Positions 43,408 to 53,977 of a stretch of 64,000 nt of DNA are shown here, piece after piece. Each line of letters begins with the position of its first letter. The first letter of the stretch is position 1. The notes beneath the pieces were generated by a model. That model did no database searches, had not been told where the DNA came from, and saw nothing but the letters and a program-made list of their open reading frames with translations. Both the position numbers and the translations under genes were made by a program. Source of the stretch: Blepharisma stoltei (taxonomy: Eukaryota > Ciliophora > Heterotrichea > Heterotrichida > Blepharismidae); assembly GCA_914767885.1 (NCBI GenBank), contig CAJZBQ010000014.1:496001-560000 (forward strand). The letters run 5' to 3'.

Positions 43408-46400
43408 TTACGTTTGTAGACTTCGATAAGCCTGATAATTTTCATAGCTCATTGATTGTTTTGAGCTTTGATATGTTTTTACATTTAATGTAGGAGAAAT
43501 CTCTTGTATAATTTCAAGAGGACTTTGTTTATAAGACATGTAGCAAGCTTTTCTAAACAAGTTAACAAGAGTAGTAGCTTGATGGGTTGACCTGAAAATA
43601 CCTCCATTTGGTATTTTCCGGAACTTTTTTGTCCTATTAAAAGAACGTAAAATTTCAAAAATCTCCGTTTTTCCATGAAAATACCATATTGGAAAAAAAA
43701 TTTTCAAAACAAAGTTCCTGAAAATACCATATCATAAAATTTTACCGATTGAACTACCTGAAAATACCATAACGGTGAAAAAAAATCGATATCATGACAG
43801 CATAGTTTTAAACAGAGAAGCAGACAAATAAACCTGCATTCGAAGAGTAAATGGTCTCTTGTTTGCTGAAACGCAATAATAATTCCAACACAAATAAAGG
43901 GATTATATGCATTCCAATCATTATTGGCTAATAACCAATAAAATTTTTTTTCCTCAAAATCGCTGGAAAATACCGTCATAAAATTTTAAATTGTGACAAG
44001 CGCGATTTTAATTGTATGCTCAAAATAAGTATTAATGAGAGCCATATGCTACTAGAGCTAAGGCAGCTATTATGACAAGCAAACAAATTCAAAAGATATA
44101 ACAATAGAGTGTATTTTATATATATATAAAATTATTTCAAAATTGCAGGAAAAAACCAAAAATGTCTTTTTTTTTGTTGAAAAATTCGCATGAAAATACC
44201 AATAGTAAATTTTTTAAACGGTCCAAAATTCGCCTGAAAAAACCGCTAATGGAAAAAAAATTTCGAAAAATCCATGAAAATACCAAATAGGAATTTATAA
44301 TTAAATTCAATTAAATTTAGGCTCGACAAATTTTATACGATATCATCTAAAGTCAAATTAAAGAAACTAAATTAAGTAGCATTGAAAACAATAGTTTAAA
44401 GTCGACTATATGAATAACATTACAGTAGCGTGTATCAATTTTTTCGACATAAATTAAATAGAAAATTTTTATTTTTAGCTGTCTGCTAAGAACATACGAA
44501 ACAGTGAGAAGTAGTTTAAGCTGCAAAAAATCCAACACAAAGTTGGCCAAGCCGTTCTATTTATTATCTAATACATAGGCTAAGGGTTGGGTTCAACTCA
44601 TATGCTGCACTGCGCACATGAGGAAAATTGTGGTGCTGCCGAAGATGAGCGTCACGCTATTGAAGACTTTCAGATATATGAACTGGAGAGACAACAGCTA
44701 AAAGCAGAAATAGCAAGGGTAGATAGCAGCATGTTGAATTTCAAACTAATGCACATTGTCTTGTACAGCTATAACTTTCAGAAGTTTCTTTCTCGGCTTG
44801 ATAGCTTTCATCCTCTAATAGTGAAGAAAAATAATAAATCCATTGAAGTCAAGGGGAAAAATTCAAGTCTTTAAAATGAAACCTTTAGAATTCTATTTTG
44901 AGAAACTCAAGGAGTACGCTATAGACAATAGCAGTGACGTCGATTAGTTTTTTACCATTAAGAAAAAATAGACAAGTGGCAATTTCTAATATTGAACTAT
45001 AGGAATTGCCCGAGGATGGCGCAAGATAGCGCCATCCTCGGGCAATTACTATATCTAAACTTAATAATAAAATCTTTAAACTATTAAAGAGTTTAGAAGT
45101 TAAGGATTTTGATTAAAATATCAATTCTTTCAGTAATAGACCTATGCTTTAAGAGCCAGTAAAAAAATAGGGCAATCTTCAAGCTCTTCTTCATTTCTTG
45201 GGTGGAATCGTTTTCTATAAGCCCTTAGCCTCTTTATTCTGCTTCATAAATTTTTTATATTGTTGGTTGTGAACCTTCCAGTGCCAAAGCTGATTATGGT
45301 ACACAATTAAATGGAGATATTCAATTGTAGGGAGTTGATTATATGCTACTCATCCATCACTAAATATTTCAGTTGGATTTACTGGATCTGTACATACTGA
45401 ATTTATAATAAATCCATGCAAGCTTCTATCACTTCCAACATAATATACTCTGAAATCTTAAGTTCCTCTGCCATATAGACCAAATAGCCATTTTGGATCG
45501 CCATTCATTGTCATCAAATGAGTTTTTTCGTCAGGCTGTTGCACTTTCTTCTGATCTCAAAATATCTATAAAGTTTCAATATAAAGGATGCATAAAACGT
45601 TCAGCTATTTACTATTATATAGAATTTTATAAGCCTCATAAAAAGCATTAAATTACTTAATATAAAAAACATGAAGCAGTTATTTAAACGAATTTGATAT
45701 CTAAACATTTTGATGTTTTATCTTAATGGTAAAAACTAATCGATTTCACTGCTATTGTCTATAGCGTACTCCTTGAGTTTCTCAAAATAGAATTCTAAAG
45801 GTTTCATTTTAAATACTTGAATTTTTTCCTTCACTTCAATAGATTATTATTTTTGTTCACTATTAGAGGATATAAGCTGCCAAATCGAGAAATTAAATTT
45901 ATTTTACACTATTGACTTTGCAATAATTCTTATAGTTGACCTCGATAGATTTTACAATTCAGAATTAAATGCATTTATCATGCTTTTCATAGGCTTGTAT
46001 TAATTGAGCTATGGGTAATTTACAAAGGCGGCTTCAAAGCACTCCTTTTATTTGATTTGGCCAAGTGCTGCTTAAACTACTTCTCACTGTTTCGTATGTT
46101 CTTAGCAGACAGCTAAAATAAAAATTTTCTATTTAATTTATGTCGAAAAAATTGATACACGCTACTGTAATGTTATTCATATAGTCGACTTTAAACTATT
46201 GTTTTCAATGCTACTTAATTTAGTTTCTTTAATTTGACTTTAGATGATATCGTATAAATTTGTCGAGCCTAAATTTAATTGAATTTAATTATAAATTCCT
46301 ATTTGGTATTTTCATGGATTTTTCGAAATTTTTTTTTTCCATTAGCGGTTTTTCAGGCGAATTTTGGACCGTTTAAAAATTTACTATTGGTATTTTCATG

Positions 46401-48106
46401 CGAATTTTTTCAACAAAAAAAAAGACATTTTTGGTTTTTTTCCTGCAATTTTGAAATAATTTTATATATATATTAAGATTAAGATTAAGATTAAGATTAC
46501 GCTGGGTATTTAAGGTCCCTACTACGTCCGAGGTCGCATGCCACGGTTTCCCGTGTGGTGGCAGAGCGTTCACCAAGCCCGGGCCGAAACCCCCGGTTTC
46601 TCGGTAGAGGTATTGTCAAGGGCCGTCTTATACGGCTTTGCTGACCACCTCCATTTCCAACTTGGATCGTCGCCTAAGTTTACGCCAACTCCGCTTCGTC
46701 GTCCGCCAGATCTGCCCATTGAAGGGCACCTTTTCAACTGGAGAGACCCCCGTCTCGATGTCTAACTCGCCTCCCCTCTTTTCCGGTCATCCGAGAAAGA
46801 ACTCAACAGCTTTCGCCATTCGGGGCGAGCCACTAAAGCAGCTTAGGCAGGTAATTCACCCTGCCTCATTTCGGGCACTCACTGGGCTGAGCGCTGCTGG
46901 CAAAAAGAAGTCACGAATAACTGCCCATGGGTCTGGTCGCAAAAACAGCGGTTCTCGCGCTTAGGCCTCTCGCTTCGAGGTCCCGGACGTTGTTGGGCTA
47001 ATTCCCTGCTCCAAAAACCATGCCCGGATATACATGGGTAACCACCACTGGGAGGGTGGGTCGGTCGCCATACGCCATTTTATGTATATATATTATATAT
47101 ATATAAATACACTCTATTGTTATATCTTTTGAATTTGTTTGCTTGCCATAATAGCTGTCTTAGCTCTAGTAGCATATGGCTCTCATTAATACTTATTTTG
47201 AGCATACAATTAAAATCGCGCTTGTCACAATTTAAAATTTTATGACGGTATTTTCCAGCGATTTTGAGGAAAAAAAATTTTATTGGTTATTAGCCAATAA
47301 TGATTGGAATGCATATAATCCCTTTATTTGTGTTGGAATTATTATTGCGTTTCAGCAAACAAGAGACCATTTACTCTTCGAATGCAGGTTTATTTGTCTG
47401 CTTCTCTGTTTAAAACTATGCTGTCATGATATCGATTTTTTTTTCACCGTTATGGTATTTTCAGGTAGTTCAATCGGTAAAAATTTTATGATATGGTATT
47501 TTCAGGAACTTTTTTTTTGAAAAATTTTTTTTCCAATATGGTATTTTCATGGAAAAACGGAGATTTTTTGAAATTTTACGTTCTTTTAATAGGACAAAAA
47601 AGTTCCGGAAAATACCAAATGGCGGTATTTTCAGGTCAAACCCTAGCTTGGTCCCATCCTTGATCTTTGGAAACTTCAGGGAGAAAAGTGGCTGAGTATT
47701 TTTTGCCTTTGGCACTAAAATTTATTTCAATTCCATGCTTTCCAACTTCCCAATCTAAAGGATGTTTTATTCGAATAAAATTTGTTAGTAAGCTTACAGA
47801 TACGCTTAAATGTTCAGCTTCTTTTAAAGATATTGGATCAAAACGAGTATCATTAAAAGCTGAGATAAGTGCATATCTTGGCAAAAGATCACCTATTCGT
47901 GTTCCTTGATCAAAAGTGCCAATACAGCCTCTTAGATCATCAGATTTGTTTATTTTTCACGTAACGAATATTGGGCATGGAGCATTAACTTGAGTTTCAG
48001 TTAAAAAAAATCGTTCGATAATAGATCCAGTTGGCTGATTTCTAAGAGCAGCGAATAGCATATCAAAGCAAACTGCGCACATCTCTTGGGTCGCTTTTAA
48101 TGCCAT
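43408..48106 (-). CDS. AMMECR1-domain protein, split by a 4.07-kb transposon
   Basis: ATG 48104-48106 (MALKATQEMCAVCFDMLFAA). The hallmark LRGCIGTF is present, then PRYALISAFNDTRFDPIS, DWEVGKHGIEINF, FLPEVSKDQGWDQA. The 4.07-kb element intervenes. The C-terminus resumes TTLVNLFRKACYMSYKQSP..TYQSSKQSMSYENY to TAA 43408-43410. Joining across CAAGCTA gives GAC CAA GCT ACT ACT, reproducing the family. AMMECR1 is a conserved protein linked to radical-SAM partners; its reaction is not settled. Confidence 0.88.
44587..44874 (+). CDS. Unrecognised frame within the fold-back transposon
   Basis: 95 codons from a GTG/TTG-type start to TAA 44872-44874, with a helical EDFQIYELERQQLKAEIARV. Lies between the left arm and the transposase remnant, opposite in strand to it. 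Could be a passenger or chance frame. Confidence 0.3.
   Translation: MGSTHMLHCAHEENCGAAEDERHAIEDFQIYELERQQLKAEIARVDSSMLNFKLMHIVLYSYNFQKFLSRLDSFHPLIVKKNNKSIEVKGKNSSL
44998..45051. mobile_element. Small palindromic TATA-bounded hairpin inside the transposon
   Basis: TATAGGAATTGCCCGAGGAT ... ATCCTCGGGCAATTACTATA. The stem carries CCCGAGGATGGCGC, identical to the arms of the 6439-6668 IES. Confidence 0.75.
45120..45560 (-). pseudogene. Decayed IS1595/ISXO2-like (Merlin) transposase
   Basis: Leftward reading gives PKWLFGLYGRGT, then DFRVYYVGSDRSLHGFI, TEIFSDGWVAYNQLP (second catalytic Asp) and, after a frameshift, NNIKNLWSRIKRLRAYRKRF. The family motif at the third position is NNIE-x-LW, so the catalytic Glu is Lys here. 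There is also an in-frame TAA after RGT. TGA is Trp in SDGW. Inactive as sequenced. Confidence 0.75.
46478..47065 (-). mobile_element. SINE-like retroposon inserted in the right arm of the transposon
   Basis: Absent from the mirrored left arm (the site corresponds to ~44118-44130), so it came later. Left end is (ATTAAG)n, the complement of a (CTTAAT)n tail as in the 18097-18423 copy. Flanked by TATATATA-type repeats that could be the target duplication. GC-rich, no coding potential. Confidence 0.7.
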
Positions 48107-48120
48107 TTTTATAAATATTA

Positions 48121-49410
48121 TTATATATTCTCATTATTCTTGCATAAATTAAAATGAACCTGATCAAAGGTTTTCATTGAACAAAGTACAACTCTCCTTA
48201 ATGTATCTGGAATTTCTGTGTGATTTCCTCCAGTCTCTATCGTTCATAATTGGTCTCTTGAAAGGGTTTTGACGTTGCTAAGCCCTCTGCTATGACTTAG
48301 GAATTTTTCCAATAAATCATCATCGCTTTCTAATTCTAAATAAGCTTGGATGAAGTCAAGTCCTTCCAAATTGAAAAACTCCTTGAATGAATATTCCTTT
48401 TTTCATTTTGGGGCTTCATCATATAAATTGAAGATAAAGTCTGTATAGTCTGATTCATTGAAATATCGGAAACTTGGATTATTGAAGAAAATTGGAGAAA
48501 TGGCAGGGTTGACTATAAATGGGACTGTTGCATTTGGGATCACTTTGAAAGAGCCTAGGTGTCTATGGCCAGATAAAATATATTTTATTTTTCTCGCATT
48601 GTTTTCAACTATATCAAAGAAAATCTTTGAATAGTCTTCGTGCCAGCCTTGCTCTCCTCCATCATACATTGAAAATCCTGGCGGAATGTGCAACAAAATA
48701 ATGACGTCACCATCACTTTCTTCAACCTCATCCCGCAGTCACTCTAACTGCTCTAAAGATTCCTCTTTCCTTTCAGACTGTGACGACAAATAATTTGTAT
48801 TAAGTGCTAATATATGGTATCCTGAACCTGTAAAGCTCCTATAGTATCCTCCATCATAAAAGCTTCCAGAAATCTCAATAGCACTTGGCTTCCACAGCTC
48901 ATATAGAAATTCTAAATATTCTGCTCCTTCTCTCCCACTTGGAGCTTGGTATCTTTCGTATCCATCATTATTCCCTATGGCTTGGATTATTTGAGTCTCT
49001 GGGAAAAATTCTTCTACCAAGTTAGTCAAATCCACAATGGTCTGCCGAACCAAATATTTGTTGTAATTTACGTCAATTTCATTCTCATTATTAAGGAGAT
49101 GCATAGCATAATGAGATACTGAATCTCCAAGAAGGACTAAAAAATCTGGGCTTGGATCTATAAGCCTCATTTCTTCTAGGGCACTTTTCAGTAGAGATTT
49201 GGGACTGTCACAGCCTAATCGCCCATAAATTTTTGAATTATTTGTTGGGGTTGGGATATATGAGGACTCTACATGTCTTGTTGAGTGGCAATGAAAAGAA
49301 GTGTCATAGCTAGAGTTATAGTGGACATCGAGATGGACATCTGAAATTACGAAAAACCGTTGAGAGAAAACAAGGGAACTCAAGAATCAAATGATGAAGA
49401 AAAAATTCAT
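48121..49410 (-). CDS. Acid-sphingomyelinase-like secreted metallophosphodiesterase
   Basis: ATG 49408-49410 begins a signal peptide (MNFFFIIWFLSSLVFSQ). Metallophosphatase motifs follow: FFVISDVHLDVHY (DxH), FLVLLGDSVSH (GD), QAIGNNDGYE (GNND), ILLHIPPGFSMYD and ILSGHRHLGSF (GHxH). About 430 codons with TGA Trp codons to TAA 48121-48123. The ASM/SMPDL3 family hydrolyses sphingomyelin or nucleotide phosphodiesters in lysosomes or outside the cell. Directly upstream of AMMECR1 on the same strand (15-bp gap). Confidence 0.85.
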
Positions 49411-49543
49411 ATCAATATTATATTTTTGATAAACTTGCCTTACGTGCCATAATTACATGGATTATACATAAAGGTGAATAATAGCTGATTTTTTTTTCTA
49501 GTTTAAAAAGAATAAATGCTTCAGATTTAAATTATCTAAATAA

Positions 49544-50797
49544 TTAAACATTTCCAATTAAATTTCCAATTGCAACTTCTATTGAGCCAGTCCTATTAAT
49601 TTCGTTTCTAATCATATCTTCGGTCACATTTGGAAGAATCTCTCTGATTTGTCTTATGGCATCTTCATTATTTCAGATGCTGCTAAAAGTGATATGAAAC
49701 TGCGGCAAAAATCTTGGCCATAAGCTTCAGTTCCTCCTTGGCTCACTGTTTTCAGGATCCATAAATTCTCGCTTGCATAACGGGCAAATTCTTTTTTTGG
49801 TACTCATCATAAGTTTTCTTATACAGTCATAATGAAACACATGATTGCATGAAATTTTACAACAAACTCCAACTGAAATTGTGTCCAAACAAATACAGCA
49901 TTTTTCATCTTGCAGTTCTTCTATTTGCTCTTTTGGCAAAGCTGGATATTTCTTCAAAAAAGTCTTAACTGATTTTTTATAATGGTAATATTTAGAAATT
50001 AAAGAGCAAATATCCGCTACAATTCCATTAGTCTTTATAAGTGTAACAAGGTGAATTGGGTGAAAAGAAAAATAATTGCCAAATAAATAACTTATCTGAA
50101 GCCAATGCATGCATCTGATGGAGTTTTCGAGGATTTTGAGTTTCAGATCTCTAATTTCATTTGGAATTAGTTTATAGTGAAGTATGCATAGGGTGTAGGC
50201 TGAGTCAAAAAGAACTATAAATCCTTCATAGGTTGCAAGAAGTATAAGGTTTAATCCAATTGAATGGAAAATTAAGATAAAATTTGTCATAAAAATAGCT
50301 ATCAAGCTGATAATAATGCTTAAAAGGATTTTGAGATTTTTTTCATTGTTAGATTGGATCCTGAGCTTTACAACACCTTGCATTGATTTGCATGTGGTAT
50401 AGAAAAAGCTAATAAAACCTCAAATCATCAATTCTGCAATATTTATTTTAGTCTGCCCTAAAGCAATGAAATAATACTGCAAAAGCATATTTTCATTGAT
50501 AAATGTGTCCCAGAATAGCTTGCTATCAATATTGCTAAGAGCTCCAATAATTGATGAAAGAAATTTTTTCGAAAGAGCATATCCTGCCATGATAATTGAG
50601 CATAAGATATATAAGCCGACAATCAATCCGAGCTTTCCTGAATTGAGAAAGAGGATAAAACTTATAAACCCTCTGTAGTAAATCGCAGGAACAATGAGAA
50701 AAAGTCATGCGATTGTTGAAAAGAGTGTAAAAGACATGTGTCAATTTCTAAAGAGCCTTCCAGAGTAGTCAAAGTTGAAAGCATAAACTCTTCTCAT
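49544..50797 (-). CDS. gp78/HRD1-type membrane RING ubiquitin ligase with CUE domain
   Basis: ATG 50795-50797 (MRRVYAFNFDYSGRLFRNW). About six TM segments, then a C3H2C3 RING: CCICLDTISVGVCCKISCNH then VFHYDCIRKL..CPLCKREF. The C-terminus EDAIRQIREILPNVTEDMIR is a CUE domain binding ubiquitin. This layout is that of AMFR/gp78, an ER-associated degradation E3. Several TGA Trp codons. TAA stop 49544-49546. Confidence 0.85.
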
Positions 50798-50997
50798 ATT
50801 TTATTATTTTATTATTTTTATATTTTATCCTATATCCTATGTATACATAATTCACATGTTGAGTTATAGAAAAGGATTATTGCCTTTAAACTCTAAGAAA
50901 TTATTTTCAAGACTTTTTTTTAAATTCGAAAAGAGATTGATAAACTGAAAAGGATTGATTTTGGTTTTAATTTCTATATTAAATAAGATAGGCTTAT

Positions 50998-51426
50998 TTA
51001 TCTTGCTAAAAGCCCAGCTGCAAGCTCAACAATTGATACCTTTCCATCTCTGTTTTTATCAAAATCATTCAAGAGTTCTCTAACTTCGTCTTTGGATAAC
51101 GGTTCACCTTGCGAGCAAAGAATTTCATCTAATTCATTAAGACTGATGGTTCCGCTGTTATCTCTATCAAATTCTTTGAATTCTTTGATCAGGTCTTCAA
51201 TAGTTACATTGGCATCGACCTTTATTTCATGATACATGCGAGTGAATTCATTCAACGTTAACTTTCTATCTGAATTTTGGTCAGCTTTTTGCATCAACTC
51301 ATCAATCTGAGATTTGGAAGGACTTAGACCGAGGCATCTAAGTGCATCACCTAGCTCTGCTACGTCTAAGTAGCCACTTGAATCTTTATCGAAGTATTTA
51401 AAGACTTTGTCAATATCACTATCCAT
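50998..51426 (-). CDS. Calmodulin-like EF-hand protein
   Basis: 142 codons. Four EF loops: DKDSSGYLDVAE, DQNSDRKLTLNE, DRDNSGTISLNE, DKNRDGKVSIVE; all keep Asp/Glu at positions 1 and 12, so four Ca2+ sites are likely. Length and spacing match calmodulin/centrin-like proteins, but the sequence is divergent from calmodulin itself. No IES. Confidence 0.85.
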   Translation of the reverse strand: MDSDIDKVFKYFDKDSSGYLDVAELGDALRCLGLSPSKSQIDELMQKADQNSDRKLTLNEFTRMYHEIKVDANVTIEDLIKEFKEFDRDNSGTISLNELDEILCSQGEPLSKDEVRELLNDFDKNRDGKVSIVELAAGLLAR

Positions 51427-52244
51427 TTATATCCAATAATAGAAACTTGAAATTTATCAACGAGAAATAAAGCCTGACGCTTGTAAAGAGGAATTTTATC
51501 GCCAAAAAAAGGGTTTATATATTTTGACGTTGAAGTTGAAAAGGAGGTTATAGTATCGCTCCCTGTGCCACTTTAAGCAACTAATAAAACATCTAAGTGG
51601 TGCAAGAGTTTAAATATAAAACTTAATTAAATTTACCCTATAGCTGACACTCTTTTGAGGGTTTTTTATTCACTGCAAGAAATAAAAATAATATGGAAAT
51701 ATTAGCTAGGGAGGATATCTAGCACGGGGTTTATTTGGCTTGCTTTCAAGCCAAAAAAGCCCCGTGCTAGATATCCTCCCTCACAATACAAATGTATGGA
51801 ATTTATTGCTTAAAAATTAGCATTCCTTACAAAGATTAAACTTAAACCCAGACTAATATCTGCAATAGCTAGCTAGATTCTGGCTCCATTCTTATATTAT
51901 TACTCCTTGGGGTTAGTTTTAACAGTCTATACTGCTAGATATTTCATTGAGAACCTAAGTAAGCAATTCTTTATAATTCAATATATTATATCATGCATAT
52001 TAAGATATAAATTTTCTTTTTATTCTTCTCATAGTAAATTTATAAATTCAAACTAATTTTCTGCTATTCATTCAAAATCTTTCTATATAAGACCTGCATA
52101 TTAAATTTTTAGCTTTCAAACTAATTTGTAATTATTTGCTTAAATTATAATTGATACAACATTTTTCATAAAAGTAGCTTTTTATAAATCTAATTAAATT
52201 ATTCCGCTAAACTGAATCTCTTCCGATGCTTTCATAATTAAAAA
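51427..52244. other. Intergenic region containing one palindromic element
   Basis: AT-rich apart from the hairpin at 51709-51780; no gene seen. Confidence 0.55.
51709..51780. mobile_element. 72-bp perfect-stem palindrome
   Basis: GGGAGGATATCTAGCACGGG pairs with CCCGTGCTAGATATCCTCCC, loop near 51742. Preceded by TA and followed by TCA; probably a hairpin IES-like element. Confidence 0.65.
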
Positions 52245-53375
52245 ATGAATAATACCCCAAAGAAGCACTCAAGGTTTTCTTCCTCTAAAACAGAATCAAG
52301 AAAGCGTAGCCGCTCACGTTCGTCCAGTAACTCACCATCAAAAAGTCAAGATTTCATCCCTCTTCTCTCTTCCTCTCCTCCAAAGCCTGTAAAAGAAGAA
52401 CTTCGGACACCTCCATGAATCCGATCCCATACGCTAAAATTAGAAGATCCACTACTTCAGCTTCACGAAGAGATTATTGACTTCTATGACTATATGCAGC
52501 CATCTGAATCAGAAATTGCAGCACAACAAAGTGTCCTTACTCGCTTAACTGATGTGGCAAAAGAATTATGGGAACGAGCCGAAGTCCAAGTCTTTGGTTC
52601 TTTAGGCAGCGGTCTCTGGATGCCTAACAGTGATATTGATATGGTTATTATGACAAATTCAGACGACGAGCCAAGCGAATTGATAAACACTTTCTCACAC
52701 AAACTTTTGCAGCTGAAAATACCTAGCCAGTTAGAAAGAATTTTAACTGCGAAAGTTCCTATCGTGAAAATCAAGGACAAAGCGACTGGAATTTTGGTAG
52801 ATATTTCGTTTAATATTGACAATGGAGTGGAAGGGATCAATGTGGTTAAGAATTATATCAATCGATACCCTGAAGTAAAATATATCGTTTTTGTCATGAA
52901 GTATTTCTTAAAACAAAGAGGTTTAAATGAAACATACTCTGGGGGCATTGGAAGTTTTTTACTGTTCTGCATGGTAGTTAGCTCAGTGCAAATGCATCCT
53001 GCTCATAGAGAAGACAGAAAATATTATTCAAGATACACATTGGCTCATTATCTAGTTCACTTTTTACAGCTTTATGGAGATACTTTTAATTATGATGATG
53101 TCGGGATTTCAATAAAAGGAGAAGGGTATTATTTCAATAAAAGAAGCAGACAGTGGTATATGTCAGATAAGCCTGGGTATCTATGTGTTGAATGTCCACA
53201 AAACGTCGATACTGATTTAGGAAGAAACTCTTTTTCAATTGATTTGGCTAAAAAGGCTTTTTCTCATGCTTACAAACTCTTGTGTGCTCAAAATTATACA
53301 TACGCAAAAAGTCCTTTGAATCTGATTATTAGAGTTGACGATCTCATTAAAGGTCGCCCAGCACATCATATATAA
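52245..53375 (+). CDS. TRF4/PAPD5-type non-canonical poly(A) polymerase
   Basis: ATG 52245 (MNNTPKKHSRFSSSKTESR), TGA read as Trp at ~52417, 376 codons to TAA 53373-53375. Catalytic domain: VFGSLGSGLWMPNSDIDMVI (GS...DxD), third Asp in GILVDISFN, then VKNYINRYPEVKYIVFVMKY, PAP-associated part GGIGSFLLFCMV. TRF4 enzymes oligoadenylate RNAs for exosome decay or quality control. The N-terminus is RS-rich. Confidence 0.88.
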
Positions 53376-53487
53376 AATTTTAAAGAAAAATAATATACTA
53401 TATATCTAAATATCATTGCTGATTTTTTATATAAAATAGAGATCGTCTGGCTTTTCTATTTTGGATTATTTAAATAATGAAGGATAA

Positions 53488-53958
53488 TTACTCAAGAGTG
53501 TATTTTAAAATTATGTTTCTTGGTCTAGCTTGTACCGTTGGTTTTTCAATTTGAAAAGAACTATTATTATCTGGTGTTTTTGGGCGCTCCTTCATAACGC
53601 TTCGAGGCCTTAAACTTCCTACTGTGAACGGAATTGAAATTAGTTTATTATTTAAACTTATCAATTCATAAGGAATTTTGTTTGGTGTCGAAGGCCTCGA
53701 ATATCGAGGCTTTTGATCAGCATCGCTTTTTGTGCTTCTGTATTTGCAAAATAACCTTGATTGTATAATGTCTTGATTAAATTTAGGATTCATCATTGAC
53801 TGTATTCTTCGGTGATTTGGATATTCAACTGAATTCCCTTTAGATATAGAAAAGATTTTGAAATTTTCAGGAGTTCTAAGTCTTCATTACATCAAATCCC
53901 TTCCTGGATACAATTTTTTCTTGGCGAGATTTTTCTTGTTCTCAAAAAATAAAGACAT
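53488..53958 (-). CDS. Small basic protein with one intron
   Basis: ATG 53956-53958 (MSLFFENKKNLAKKKLYPGR). The 15-nt intron at 53876-53890 removes a TAA; then ITPENFKIFSISKGNSVEY.. to TAA 53488-53490, ~150 residues. Pro/Arg/Ser-rich and probably disordered (RPRSVMKERPKTPDNN). Unknown function. Next to the kinase gene, 19 bp apart. Confidence 0.7.
53876..53890 (-). other. 15-nt spliceosomal intron
   Basis: GTAATGAAGACTTAG in gene sense; splices GAT TTG AT|A ACT CCT. Confidence 0.85.
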
Positions 53959-53977
53959 ATGCTTAATAAAATTATTG

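Larger units (their letters stand above)
43575..47643. mobile_element. 4.07-kb fold-back Merlin/IS1595-like transposon acting as IES
   Basis: Terminal inverted repeat GGGTT(T)GACCTGAAAATACC; the arms (about 43582-44560 and 46070-47637) are inverted copies of each other over ~1 kb. Host duplication CAAGCTA (plus one mismatched base, 8 bp in all, the size Merlin elements make) at 43575-43581 and 47644-47650. A transposase remnant lies at 45120-45560. The inner inverted pair 44870-44960 / 45740-45830 makes the palindrome deeper. Removal of 4069 bp restores AMMECR1. Confidence 0.85.

Noticed and set aside
46500-47065. An rRNA or tRNA gene cluster suggested by high GC
   Set aside because: No conserved rRNA or tRNA secondary structure was seen; tail and nesting point to a retroposon.
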